64,000 nucleotides of DNA from the NCBI GenBank assembly GCA_008828725.1, contig MEHQ01000708.1:246825-310824 (forward strand), in the 5' to 3' direction. The stretch is from Saccharina japonica. Lineage: Eukaryota > Sar > Phaeophyceae > Laminariales > Laminariaceae. A program made the translations under genes and the position numbers. Positions 24,049 through 36,404 of the stretch are shown here, in pieces. Position 1 is the first letter of the stretch, and every line of letters begins with the position of its first letter. The notes beneath the pieces were generated by a model that saw nothing but the letters and a program-made list of their open reading frames with translations, did not search any database and had not been told where the DNA came from.

Positions 24049-24145
24049 TTTACCCTTTTAGAACTGCAGTCCCGTTTTGGGGACAAACCACTCTAATTCT
24101 AGGTACTTTGTCCCCCAAAACGGGACTGCAGTTCTATAAGGGTTA
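24049..24145. mobile_element. Family B fold-back element, copy 2
   Basis: Arms CTTTTAGAACTGCAGTCCCG and CGGGACTGCAGTTCTATAAG are almost perfectly complementary; right TTAA present. The best-preserved copy. Confidence 0.7.
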
Positions 24146-24639
24146 AGATAGCATGCGTCGATCACGTTTAAGGGAAACCGACCAAAACATATATATATAC
24201 CTTTGTGGCGTTACCAACCGTCCATGTATGTACGAGGTGCGTCGTGGGCGCTCAGCTTTGCGGGTAGGGTCGTTTAGCGCGCCCCTTGCTGCACATATAC
24301 GACTCCTTGCACTGGAACCACCATCGCAACCCGGTGCACCAAATTTGTGTCGTGCCCCCGGTGAGAGAAAACAGTGCGTATAACATTCAAAGCTGGACGC
24401 GGTATACGTATACGAAGTATATGTATACGAGCACCGCAGAAAGCTCTCTTCTCTCTTATCTTGCAAGTTTTTTGTTCGTTTTCCCCACGCACACGCACTT
24501 GGCGTGGAAGGGTGGGAAAAGTGCCTGATCATTATATACGAAGTATACCTCCTATTTATGTATATACGAAGTATATATTTATACGAGTATGTGACCCCGG
24601 ATCTGAGTTACTATAAGAACGGAGCTGGATGGAAGTATT

Positions 24640-24749
24640 TACGGGGGAACATACAGTAGTAACCAGGACCAAATATGGTTAGTAAAAACACTAGAACATA
24701 TAGGTTTTAGTGTATGTGATGGGTCCTCATTACTTTGGTCCCCCCGTAT
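24640..24749. mobile_element. Family A fold-back element, copy 5
   Basis: Left end TACGGGGGAACATA, right end GGTCCCCCCGTA, with several mismatches along the stem, so probably an older copy. Confidence 0.65.
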
Positions 24750-24889
24750 TGGTGAGAAGATAAATGTAATTACTAGGCTCCGCCGTCGTCGTCGCTGCCG
24801 CGTAGAAGTCGCCTTGGAGAGGTCCCGGAGCGATGGTCCCTTGTAGCCGTCGTTACGGTCGACGTAACCGAGCACAGTTCTTTCTTATG

Positions 24890-25170
24890 ATAAGCAAGGA
24901 GATGCTACGCCGTGCGAGCACGGCGGTCTATTATAGTTCTGGCACCGTGGGGGACCCATCGAGTCTCACCCCAATCGGGCATTAAGGATGGAGGAGCATC
25001 GAGTCAGCTTGAGGGGAGAGGTCTACGCTTAGCGGACCTCTAACGCCCTCAGATCCGATCTGGCCGGATCTTTGGTGCTTGACTTTGTGATGTCTCCGTC
25101 CATGCGTACGTGTTCTGAGATCTACGATAGATACGTCTAACCCTCACCGTCACAGGTGGGAAAAAAAAAA
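24890..25170. other. Distinct GC-balanced segment with hairpin-forming words, unknown
   Basis: No long open frame. Contains GAGGTCTACGCTTAGCGGAC-CTC and GATCCGATCTGGCCGGATC inverted repeats and no A-rich tail. It could be part of an unrecognised repeat or a structured RNA. Confidence 0.3.
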
Positions 25171-25214
25171 ATAATAATAATAAGAGATGAGAGGCGGAAT
25201 GGTCACTGACTGCA

Positions 25215-25800
25215 CTTTGTTTTTTGCCCCCACGCCGCCATCGCCTCGCCTCTATAATAACTCCCCCAACTCAACTCCGACCCCCATGTATGCAACTTGT
25301 AACGAACCCGCCGTTCGCAGTGGCATGGCATCGGCCCGGGGTTTCCACTCTCAATTTTCGCGGTGGAACTATTTTTTTATTTTTTTTGTGCCCCACCACG
25401 CCACGCCACACCGCCATCGCCCCGCCTCTTCTAAGAACTCCCCCAACTTAACTCCGACCATGGGTGTAACATGTATCGAACTTGCCTTGCAGTGGCATGG
25501 CGCATCGGCCCGGGGTTTCCACGTCTAGATTTTCTCGGTGGAAACAATTTTGCTTTAGTGTCCTACCACACCGCCACCGTCATCGCTAGCGCCTCGCGTC
25601 TGTAAGAACGACCCAACTCAGCTCCAACCCATGTAACATGGTATGTATAACGAACCGTCGTGCAGTGAATGAAGTGGCATGGACCCGGGGGTTTCCACTC
25701 CCGATTTTTGCGCGTGTGGAACTATTTTTTTTGTTTTCTGGTGCCCACTACGCCAGCCGCCATCGCCCCTGCCCTCGCCTTGCCTCTGTATAGTACGAAC
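25215..25800. repeat. Tandem array of a ~170-bp unit (3-4 copies)
   Basis: Each copy has CCATCGCCTCGCCTCTATAA, AACTCCGACC, TGCAACTTGTAACGAACC, CAGTGGCATGGCATCGGCCC and GGTTTCCACTC, then a T-rich run. The array ends about 125 bases before the second START exon. Confidence 0.7.
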
Positions 25801-25927
25801 TCTCAACTCGCTCAATTCCGATCGACCCCCCCATGCCCGTCAAAACGAACCGTCGTGTGTCTGCGCAAACGCAAACGCTACGCTACGCAACGCAACGCAA
25901 CGCAACGCAACGCGAATAAAATATCAG

Positions 25928-26092
25928 TGGCGTGGGCACGCGACTTCTGCTTTCTCCAGCACGCGTGCACCACCACGGACGCCGCCACCGGCGAGCGTAT
26001 TTTCTGCGTCGTGGCCGGAAGCGTGGAAAGGCCGGAGGTGCCCAACATGGAGAAGCTGTGCAAACGCATCCGCTCCACCGTCAAGACCTCGG
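25928..26092 (+). CDS. START-domain gene, second recognised exon
   Basis: 165 bases with acceptor ATATCAG. The first two bases complete a Val codon with the base left by the 20578-20808 exon. WARDFCFLQHACTTTDAATG, ERIFCVVAGSVERPEVPN and MEKLCKRIRSTVKTSG match the RDFC...VVVGSVxxPxxP...VR block of START domains. It leaves in phase 1 before GTGAGA. Although phases fit directly, about 40 residues usual between the two blocks are missing, so a middle exon may be hidden in the 5.1-kb intron. The gene is truncated, or its other exons are beyond my recognition. Confidence 0.72.
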
Positions 26093-26377
26093 GTGAGACC
26101 CGAACACGTGCGGGCGGACAGACGGACGGACGCAGGACGCAAGCGCAGCAGCTAGATGCATCGCGCCCCTGTTTTTTTTTTTTTTTATAGGGGTTTTTTG
26201 TTAACCTCTGTAGGACTGTGACTGCACTCCCAATGTATGGACAAAAAACACTTAGAATTAGAGTCAAATTTTAGGGTTTTGTGTCACAACAGTTGTTGTA
26301 TAGCTGGAGGCAGTGGAGAGGAGGGTGTACTTCATTTTCATGCATGCCCGTAGTCGTATGACCATGGACCCTCGCAN

Positions 26378-27777
26378 AGGGGAGGGGGAGGGGGAGGGAG
26401 CGGAAGGGAGGGAGGGACAGGGACAGGGAGAGAGGAGGCGAAGGAACTGGCTGGTTAGGGGTCGGAAACATATTATACACCGGTCGTCGGTTGATCACAG
26501 ATCGAAAGGGAAGGGAAGGGAAGGGAACGAGGGTGTGGAGAGGGAAGGGAAAAGGGAGAGGGGAGAGGGGTGATTGAAACGGGAAGGGAAGGGAAGGGAA
26601 GGAGAAGGGCAAGGGAAGGGAGGGAGGGAAGGGTGTACAGAGGAGGAGATTGAAATTAAATACGAGTGTGAATGAGAGTTTGTCACGTAGGGGGTAGGCG
26701 AAACAACGGTCCTCTGTACGGAGATAGTGTGGCAAGACGCTGAGCTGTGAGTGGATGAATTCACTCTTAGCACCTCTTCTGTAATATATGGAAACAACGT
26801 AATGAGCGCCCAAATGTTGGAGGTGTCTCTATTAGGAGTAGGAACGGTGCTCCGTCTCGAAAGGGATGCGTGGTCAATGGTCAAATGACATAAGGCAAGC
26901 AACAAATGATTGGTATGATACTCACTTTCGCGGTGTCGACGAGTTTGCCTTTCACCCTCGAAACGTTCATTGCCTGATTCATGCAGATCGTGTTCACGAT
27001 TTTGTTGGGGATCCTGGTCGAGTGTCGCGGATATATACACGAAAAAAAAAAACAGCACGAAAACGGCGACAAAAATGAAAACGAACGGATGTTTGGGTCA
27101 AAAAAATACATGACCTCGTATTATATACGCAACAAAAATAGAATGTATATGATCGCCCGGGATTAAAGGTTTTGGTACAAAGACGCACATGTATATATGT
27201 ATATGTCTCCGGTCGCCTTTTTTTTTCGTGCCGCATCGATACATATATTATTATATATGTATCACATATCATACCTCAGAACGACAGAGCCCAGCAGCGC
27301 CCACCGAGCGCCCCACCCACCGCTCGTGATCTAATCAAGTCCGGTCGTACCTATATATACCGATACGAGAGCATGCATGCATGCCAATAACCCACAACAA
27401 CTCCCTGCAACCGGTAGAAAGGAAAAAAAAAAGGAGCTAACTTGTGTCACGCCGCCAAGTTGAGACTTTTTTTTTTTTTTTTTTCACAGATTGACACACG
27501 CTCTCTGAATTCTACAGCCTCAGATTGTGTTCTCCTCATACGGGATGTACACCCACCCTGCATGAGTACACATAAAACCCGTAAGTACGCGCGATCGGAG
27601 TATCACACTCAGCTATTATTAATAATAGCAAATTTGAGTCTCGACGAAATCCTCGATCTCACAGCTTTTTTTTTTTTTTTAATTTTATAAATATATACGT
27701 ATGCGACGGGGAACAATTTCCCGGCTTCTCTCCCCTCCTTCGCGGGTGCGAAAAAACGCCTCCTGGATTCCCAACAG

Positions 27778-27822
<45 letters not shown>

Positions 27823-29858
27823 ACCAGCCGTTGGGGTTGACGTTGACGACGTAGGTCACCCGAATCGTTCCGTCTGCCGTCTCTCGGAAAACATAACCTA
27901 CGCCGGGCAAGCAGGCCGGACGCGCAGGTGCAGCAGGGTAACATAAAGCAGGCGTTTCGTGAGCTTTGAGAAAGAGCGTACATTTCTGCATGAGTTCATT
28001 CCACTCGTATTGATCCTGTTACTAAGTATGTGCGAAGCATAATTCATCATCCAAAGAAAATCAATAAAAAGGGTTTTAAAGACTAACCAACCACACCTAT
28101 TGCTGCTGCTGCTGCTGCTGGCTGCGCTTTTCTTTGCATCGCTTCCCGACAAAAACAAAACAAACAAATGTGTAACGAACATTTTAGAGGACAAACCATT
28201 CGGAATAACTACGTAGTGCAGCAGACTATATAATGAATAAATCGGCAATACATGCTGTTTTTTTTTTATTATTGTACCGCTTACAACATTTTTTAGTACT
28301 GCACTCTAATTCGAATAAAAAACCTAAATCTGACTCTAATTCCAAGTGTTTTGTCCCCACAACGGGAGTGACCGCACTTTTCCTAAACGGGTTAAGGTAG
28401 GATGTTTCTCATGGGAATATCCGCTAGGCACCCCCCCCCCCCCTCTCCACTGCCAGGGGAGGGGGAGGGGGAGGGAGCGGAAGGGAGGGAGGGACAGGGA
28501 CAGGGAGAGAGGAGGCGAAGGAACTGGCTGGTTAGGGGTCGGAAACATATTATACACCGGTCGTCGGTTGATCACAGATCGAAAGGGAAGGGAAGGGAAG
28601 GGAAACGAGGGGGGGTGAAGGGAAGGGAGAAGAGGAAGGGGAAGGGGGTGCTATGAAAGGGAAGGGAAGGGAAGGGGGAGGGAGGAAGGAGGCAAGGGAA
28701 GGGAGGGAGGGGAAGGGGTATGAGGAGAGATGAGGAATTATAATAGGTGTCTAGAGATTTGTCGACTAGGGGGGGAGTAGCGAGAAAAACGGTATCACGC
28801 CTTAGAGATGATGGTGGACAGACCTGACAGTATGGGATAACCCGATTAGCAAGTCTTCTCTGTAATATATGGAAACAACGTAATGAGCGCCCAAATGTTG
28901 GAGGTGTCTCTATTAGGAGTAGGAACGGTGCTCCGTCTCGAAAGGGATGCGTGGTCAATGGTCAAATGACATAAGGCAAGCAACAAATGATTGGTATGAT
29001 ACTCACTTTCGCGGTGTCGACGAGTTTGCCTTTCACCCTCGAAACGTTCATTGCCTGATTCATGCAGATCGTGTTCACGATTTTGTTGGGGATCCTGGTC
29101 GAGTGTCGCGGATATATACACGAAAAAAAAAAACAGCACGAAAACGGCGACAAAAATGAAAACGAACGGATGTTTGGGTCAAAAAAATACATGACCTCGT
29201 ATTATATACGCAACAAAAATAGAATGTATATGATCGCCCGGGATTAAAGGTTTTGGTACAAAGACGCACATGTATATATGTATATGTCTCCGGTCGCCTT
29301 TTTTTTTCGTGCCGCATCGATACATATATTATTATATATGTATCACATATCATACCTCAGAACGACAGAGCCCAGCAGCGCCCACCGAGCGCCCCACCCA
29401 CCGCTCGTGATCTAATCAAGTCCGGTCGTACCTATATATACCGATACGAGAGCATGCATGCATGCCAATAACCCACAACAACTCCCTGCAACCGGTAGAA
29501 AGGAAAAAAAAAAGGAGCTAACTTGTGTCACGCCGCCAAGTTGAGACTTTTTTTTTTTTTTTTTTCACAGATTGACACACGCTCTCTGAATTCTACAGCC
29601 TCAGATTGTGTTCTCCTCATACGGGATGTACACCCACCCTGCATGAGTACACATAAAACCCGTAAGTACGCGCGATCGGAGTATCACACTCAGCTATTAT
29701 TAATAATAGCAAATTTGAGTCTCGACGAAATCCTCGATCTCACAGCTTTTTTTTTTTTTTTAATTTTATAAATATATACGTATGCGACGGGGAACAATTT
29801 CCCGGCTTCTCTCCCCTCCTTCGCGGGTGCGAAAAAACGCCTCCTGGATTCCCAACAG

Positions 29859-29903
<45 letters not shown>

Positions 29904-31936
29904 ACCAGCCGTTGGGGTTGACGTTGACGACGTAGGTCACCCGAATCGTTCCGTCTGCCGTCTCTCGGAAAACATAACCTACGCCGGGCAAGCAGGCCGG
30001 ACGCGCAGGTGCAGCAGGGTAACATAAAGCAGGCGTTTCGTGAGCTTTGAGAAAGAGCGTACATTTCTGCATGAGTTCATTCCACTCGTATTGATCCTGT
30101 TACTAAGTATGTGCGAAGCATAATTCATCATCCAAAGAAAATCAATAAAAAGGGTTTTAAAGACTAACCAACCACACCTATTGCTGCTGCTGCTGCTGCT
30201 GGCTGCGCTTTTCTTTGCATCGCTTCCCGACAAAAACAAAACAAACAAATGTGTAACGAACATTTTAGAGGACAAACCATTCGGAATAACTACGTAGTGC
30301 AGCAGACTATATAATGAATAAATCGGCAATACATGCTGTTTTTTTTTTATTATTGTACCGCTTACAACATTTTTTAGTACTGCACTCTAATTCGAATAAA
30401 AAACCTAAATCTGACTCTAATTCCAAGTGTTTTGTCCCCACAACGGGAGTGACCGCACTTTTCCTAAACGGGTTAAGGTAGGATGTTTCTCATGGGAATA
30501 TCCGCTAGGCACCCCCCCCCCCCCTCTCCACTGCCAGGGGAGGGGGAGGGGGAGGGAGCGGAAGGGAGGGAGGGACAGGGACAGGGAGAGAGGAGGCGAA
30601 GGAACTGGCTGGTTAGGGGTCGGAAACATATTATACACCGGTCGTCGGTTGATCACAGATCGAAAGGGAAGGGAAGGGAAGGGAAGAAGGGGGGTGGAAG
30701 GGAAGGGAAAGAGGAGAGGGAGAGGGGTGCATGAACGGGAAGGGAAGGGAAGGGAGGGGAGAAGGGAGGGAAGGGAGGGGAGGGGAAGGGATGTATGGGA
30801 GAGATTGAGACAATCAAGAGATGTCATGAGATTTGGTACACTAGGGGATAGTAGCGAAAAATCGGTACACGCTCTGTAAGATAGATGAGTGGCAGTTACC
30901 TAAGCGTATGGATGAATCCGACTCTTATGCACAATTTCTGTAATATATGGAAACAACGTAATGAGCGCCCAAATGTTGGAGGTGTCTCTATTAGGAGTAG
31001 GAACGGTGCTCCGTCTCGAAAGGGATGCGTGGTCAATGGTCAAATGACATAAGGCAAGCAACAAATGATTGGTATGATACTCACTTTCGCGGTGTCGACG
31101 AGTTTGCCTTTCACCCTCGAAACGTTCATTGCCTGATTCATGCAGATCGTGTTCACGATTTTGTTGGGGATCCTGGTCGAGTGTCGCGGATATATACACG
31201 AAAAAAAAAAACAGCACGAAAACGGCGACAAAAATGAAAACGAACGGATGTTTGGGTCAAAAAAATACATGACCTCGTATTATATACGCAACAAAAATAG
31301 AATGTATATGATCGCCCGGGATTAAAGGTTTTGGTACAAAGACGCACATGTATATATGTATATGTCTCCGGTCGCCTTTTTTTTTCGTGCCGCATCGATA
31401 CATATATTATTATATATGTATCACATATCATACCTCAGAACGACAGAGCCCAGCAGCGCCCACCGAGCGCCCCACCCACCGCTCGTGATCTAATCAAGTC
31501 CGGTCGTACCTATATATACCGATACGAGAGCATGCATGCATGCCAATAACCCACAACAACTCCCTGCAACCGGTAGAAAGGAAAAAAAAAAGGAGCTAAC
31601 TTGTGTCACGCCGCCAAGTTGAGACTTTTTTTTTTTTTTTTTTCACAGATTGACACACGCTCTCTGAATTCTACAGCCTCAGATTGTGTTCTCCTCATAC
31701 GGGATGTACACCCACCCTGCATGAGTACACATAAAACCCGTAAGTACGCGCGATCGGAGTATCACACTCAGCTATTATTAATAATAGCAAATTTGAGTCT
31801 CGACGAAATCCTCGATCTCACAGCTTTTTTTTTTTTTTTAATTTTATAAATATATACGTATGCGACGGGGAACAATTTCCCGGCTTCTCTCCCCTCCTTC
31901 GCGGGTGCGAAAAAACGCCTCCTGGATTCCCAACAG

Positions 31937-31981
<45 letters not shown>

Positions 31982-32614
31982 ACCAGCCGTTGGGGTTGAC
32001 GTTGACGACGTAGGTCACCCGAATCGTTCCGTCTGCCGTCTCTCGGAAAACATAACCTACGCCGGGCAAGCAGGCCGGACGCGCAGGTGCAGCAGGGTAA
32101 CATAAAGCAGGCGTTTCGTGAGCTTTGAGAAAGAGCGTACATTTCTGCATGAGTTCATTCCACTCGTATTGATCCTGTTACTAAGTATGTGCGAAGCATA
32201 ATTCATCATCCAAAGAAAATCAATAAAAAGGGTTTTAAAGACTAACCAACCACACCTATTGCTGCTGCTGCTGCTGCTGGCTGCGCTTTTCTTTGCATCG
32301 CTTCCCGACAAAAACAAAACAAACAAATGTGTAACGAACATTTTAGAGGACAAACCATTCGGAATAACTACGTAGTGCAGCAGACTATATAATGAATAAA
32401 TCGGCAATACATGCTGTTTTTTTTTTATTATTGTACCGCTTACAACATTTTTTAGTACTGCACTCTAATTCGAATAAAAAACCTAAATCTGACTCTAATT
32501 CCAAGTGTTTTGTCCCCACAACGGGAGTGACCGCACTTTTCCTAAACGGGTTAAGGTAGGATGTTTCTCATGGGAATATCCGCTAGGCACCCCCCCCCCC
32601 CCTCTCCACTGCCG
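26378..32614. repeat. Three tandem copies of a 2.08-kb noncoding unit
   Basis: Units begin at 26378, 28455 and 30536 at a polypurine block (AGGGGAGGGGGAGGGG). The identical parts include GAACTGGCTGGTTAGGGGTC, a (CT)n run, a CTG run, a family C arm and a family B-like end. Between the GGGAA minisatellite and TTCTGTAATATATGGAAAC each copy has a different 150-base segment. The left edge abuts an N and the right edge a poly-G run, so copy number and edges depend on assembly. Confidence 0.85.
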
Positions 32615-33510
32615 GGGGGGGGGGGGGGGGGGGAGTATATATACATACAGGCAAGTACGAGTAGTACATACTAGTAGTAGTAAGGGAGATTTCCGAAGGC
32701 AGGTTTGCGGCGACTCACTCTCGTAGACTGCGCCGTATGTTGTTTTTTTTTACGGCGTTTTTTTCTTTTCTTTTTTTTTCTTTATTGTCGTCGTATTTCG
32801 CTATGACCTATGATACGTATATAGCACAACATGGGACGGATCATGACCTAGATCATCTGGATGCTACCCTGCCGTAATGGGATATTCGTGTAAGATCTGG
32901 ATCTGTATAGTACAGATCGCAGGAAACATGACGCGGGCGTAAAGTAGATCATGCAGATTTTTACGGCTTCGGTAAACGTGAGCTACTCGTAGTAGGGCAT
33001 ACTCGTACAGATCAGGAGTCTACGTACCTGCCCTGGGAGGTCTGGATCAGTTAGTGGGGACCGGTTGTCTTTCCGATGCCGTGGTATGAGAGACGTCTGG
33101 GAGGCCGAATGAGCTGCGCGTTGGTTAGAAAGTGTGTTGAAAGTTCTGACCGTGGCAAAAAGAGGGCGGGAGACAGGAAGGAGTGTGAGAAAAACGATGA
33201 TGTACGAAGTATAGGCTCTTTTTTTTTTTTCGTGTGATTTATGTATATGGTGCTCCATAGTTCGAAGTATTTACGTACGTATGGTACGTTTACTCGTATA
33301 CCTTTTTTCTTTTCTTACCTACGATATACGATATACCTTCTTATTTTGTGGTGAGAACCAGCGGTCAGTGTGACTCGGACGTGTGGCGTCTTACAAAAAA
33401 GCACTACAAACTACAACACTCGGTCGTACGTCGCGCAGCGGTGACGCGTACTACGATAATAGAGATATCACTTTTTCGGCGTAAACGATTTCTGACTGAC
33501 GGGAGGGCTC

Positions 33511-33602
33511 CTTGACCCATCAAGAACTGAAAAAAAAAGTATGCCACATTAATTCCAAGTAGTTTGTCCCCAAAATACGTGGGGCCAGTTCTTAAGGGGT
33601 TA
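33511..33602. mobile_element. Family B fold-back element, copy 3
   Basis: CCCATCAAGAACTG at the left, CCAGTTCTTAAGGGGTTA at the right, with TAATTCCAAGTAGTTTGTCC inside. Confidence 0.6.
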
Positions 33603-33746
33603 TGTAATCCAAAATCGTCGGAATTTGATGCTTGTTTTCGCTTCTTTTTTTCATTTTGATACTTTAGGCCCATGGGAATGTCCATCGGATACGTACAGTA
33701 GTAGCATTTTTAGCTTCCTCCATCATCATTTTTTGAGTGAGGCATG

Positions 33747-34062
33747 CAGTACAGGACACCTAATAAGAAACAGGAAATCTGGTCCAGGCTGGATTTCTTA
33801 TTTGAGAGAGGGTGCTTTCTACCCTAGTACGGGGGACCATAGTAAATACTAGTAAATAGGACCAGATACTGTTGAGTAAAAATTGGTAATAAATATATAC
33901 GTACGTACCTGGTAGTTTTTTTAGTATACCATATCATACGTAGGTCCTATTTACTAGGGTCCCCCGGACTATTAATACGAGTAGTTTCAAGATAACGACT
34001 CCCGAATTTCTTATTTTCCTCTGAAGGTCAGCCTGGCGTTCTTAGTAGGTGTCGTGTACTAC
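33747..34062. mobile_element. Family F fold-back element, copy 2, split by a family A insertion
   Basis: Starts CAGTACAGGACACCTAATAA, is interrupted at 33828-33968 by a family A copy, resumes with TTTCAAGATAACGACTCCCG and ends TTAGTAGGTGTCGTGTACTA. Confidence 0.72.
33828..33968. mobile_element. Family A fold-back element, copy 6, nested inside a family F element
   Basis: TACGGGGGACCATAGTAAAT to CTATTTACTAGGGTCCCCC. It interrupts the family F copy at 33747-34062; the uninterrupted counterpart is at 12761-12923. This fixes both the ends of family A and the relative order of insertion. Confidence 0.75.
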
Positions 34063-34274
34063 TGCTGTATAGAGCTCCTCAAGTGACCGCCCCCAGAAAA
34101 AACATGGGTGCACCTGCATGCAGGCTACCGTAGCGTAGCGTGCGTCCGGTGTTTGGTTGCATGCGAGGACGATGGTTTGCCGTTTGCGGCAGTCCTCGTG
34201 CCTGCGGCTTGTGGTCGCTCAAGCTGCGCGATGGACGGACGGACGGACGGACGAACGGCACGAGCTTCTTACGA

Positions 34275-34358
34275 GCCCTTTCAGAACTGAAAAAAAAATC
34301 CCGCACTAATTCCAAGTAGTTTGTCCCCAAACATGTGGGGCCAGTTCTTTAGAGGTTA
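34275..34358. mobile_element. Family B fold-back element, copy 4
   Basis: GCCCTTTCAGAACTG to CCAGTTCTTTAGAGGTTAA, with the same CCAAGTAGTTTGTCCCC centre as copy 3. Confidence 0.6.
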
Positions 34359-35079
34359 ATAAAGAACCTGCCACCACTCACCCATTGCTAAAAAAAAAAG
34401 TTACAAGTCCCTACTATTAATATAATACGAGTACGTACTCTACTATTAATAGTTCCCGAGTATATTTTGTCCCCAAAAACGCGTGTACAATTTCTACGTG
34501 AAAGGAGGGATTCAGGGTGCACTACTGTGCATACTACATGTGCTCGCACCGTATGCCCCTCTGGGTGGAAAGGTAAGGACCGCTTGGTCTCCATCGTTAT
34601 ACCTCAACGGTCCTTACATTTCCGTTTCTTGCATTATGAGAGCCCAGTGTCTCTTATAGCCACATCACTGGGAGAACGACTAGTATTACAGGCCTCTCGT
34701 GCACAGGGAGGTGCATACATTTATTTTCCTTAATTATGTCTCTCGTAACCTCTTGGGTATGTATAGCATGTGTATGTGCTCCGCACGGACTATGTACGCA
34801 ACAGCGTGGATTTGTGTACGTCGTTTATCGCAAAATGTTGTCGGCAGGTACATAGATAGGCCGTGAGTTCCTACAAAACAAAAAAATAATTGATACGAGA
34901 GCTTCATACCCGTACGACTCGTACACACTCAGACAGGCGACAAGGGACGAAAACAAGACGATGTGATTACAGCAGCAGCAGTATCAGCCACATCACGAAG
35001 CAACTCTGCTGAAGAACTGAGAATTGGGCGATGGAAATAGGCCGGTTTCCGAACCACAAAGCAATACGCCCCGTACAGG

Positions 35080-35315
35080 TGGCCGGGACCCCCACCCCCC
35101 CCCCGTACACAATTTGGACGTCCAACAATCCTTGTGGAGATATTGAACAATGTACTACTGTAGTACTCGTACATACATTGCAAACCCCACGAGGCGTCGA
35201 CAACCTCTTCATTCGGTACGCCTACGAGTAATGGTGTGCTACATTGTTGTTCAATGACCCCACGAGGATGTTGTTCGCCCACTGTTACAGTGTGGGTGTG
35301 TCATTGACGGGTATT
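35080..35315. repeat. Fold-back family G copy 1
   Basis: A palindromic stretch with AATCCTTGTGGAGATATTGA, ACAATGTACTAC on the left and GTGTGCTACATTGTTGTTCA, ATGACCCCACGAGG on the right. The second copy lies at 51505-51745. Confidence 0.55.
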
Positions 35316-36167
35316 CAATGTGCAAAGGCGGCGAGGGGTCACGGCCACCTGTTTATCTATGTAGTAGTTGTTTGCTGTATGTATTTGTACACCAAAAAAG
35401 CAGGACGAAGGGGGAGTATCGCAGGAACGCGTATATACTACTATTACCTCTTACTGCAGAAGCCGCACACAGTACGTACGTTTGAGTACGAGTACGGGTT
35501 CGAAGTTCAAAGTGAAAACTATCCATGGGGCAGGATGATGGTAAAAGGACCGATGTTCACCATTTTTTTTTTCAGATACGTTGATGTCTTTGCTGATGAC
35601 CCTCGGATAGCAGCATTCAACGAGGGAAATCACTGGCTGCCTGTTGTGCTGTATCTGCCTTGACGACGAAGATTTACGAGTCGGATAGCAGCATCCAAGG
35701 GAAGTAAGTCATCGGCCCATTGTGTTGTATCTGCCTTGAAGACGAAGGTATGCGAGTACACGCGCCGCAACCGACGCGTCACGTAGCTTGCAAACCTGAT
35801 GATCAGCCAGATTTTGGTCGAAGTCACAGCTACTGTAGCTGCTATCATCTCATAGATCACGACTATTGAGCGTTTTTGCGTTTTTTCAAGGAACGTCCAA
35901 AATATGATTTGTTTCTTATCATACTGCTGCCATCATCGTGTACCATCGTAGATGGTGAGGTGATGAGCCGTGGTCACACTCGTCCTCTCGCCTCATACGA
36001 AGTCGTCTGCTGCTCTCTTCCTGGCTTCCTAGTCGTATTCGTAAATGTATGGAGTGTATGAAAATGTATGAATGCGGCGAGACCTCAATAACAAATGCGG
36101 CGGGATCTCAACAATAAGTGCGGCGAAACTTGAGACGTTTCTTATTTCTTACTTATTATTTTTCCAG

Positions 36168-36268
36168 GGGTCGCTGGTCGCTGGTTGCTTCGAGGGTCGA
36201 GCTCTGGGAAGCCTTCACAGCTCACAGCAGTTCCCGTCTGTTTCGGACTCTGGCAAGGGCGTGGATGA
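36168..36268 (+). CDS. Possible last exon of the START-domain gene (tentative)
   Basis: A strong pyrimidine tract and TTTCCAG acceptor precede an open segment whose first two bases match the phase left at 26092. It reads VAGRWLLRGSSSGKPSQLTA and VPVCFGLWQGRG, then TGA at 36266-36268. WLLR...SQLTAV resembles the GWLLRP...LTAV strand pair that follows this point in START domains. It would imply a 10-kb intron containing the 2.08-kb triplication, and a domain ending early. The large gene starts only 245 bases further on. Confidence 0.33.
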
Positions 36269-36404
36269 TCAATGGACCTCGCCGACTTTGACGAGGGATA
36301 AGGTGTCTGCAAAGGCAGCGCTCGTGCACGCGTTGACGTTGACGTATACCTCAATATCGAGCTCGGCGACACTCTTTCTACACGAAAAAAACAAACAAAC
36401 AAAA

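Larger units (their letters stand above)
32615..36160. other. No gene recognised; repeat-rich spacer
   Basis: Contains the nested F/A elements, family B copies 3 and 4, a GGACCG hairpin near 34560-34640, family G copy 1, and GATC-rich stretches near 32830-33060. Open frames on both strands are short and without splice support. Confidence 0.5.

Noticed and set aside
24400-24580. loxP-like TATACGAAGTAT sites
   Set aside because: The word recurs across the window (near 5510, 9890, 14490, 33210, 51290, 57070, 61630) as part of AT-rich low-complexity sequence; no paired arms and spacer of recombinase-site length.
27609-32407. Sets of identical open frames repeated three times
   Set aside because: Chance frames inside the triplicated 2.08-kb unit, crossing (CT)n and T-tracts. 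Identity only reflects recent duplication.
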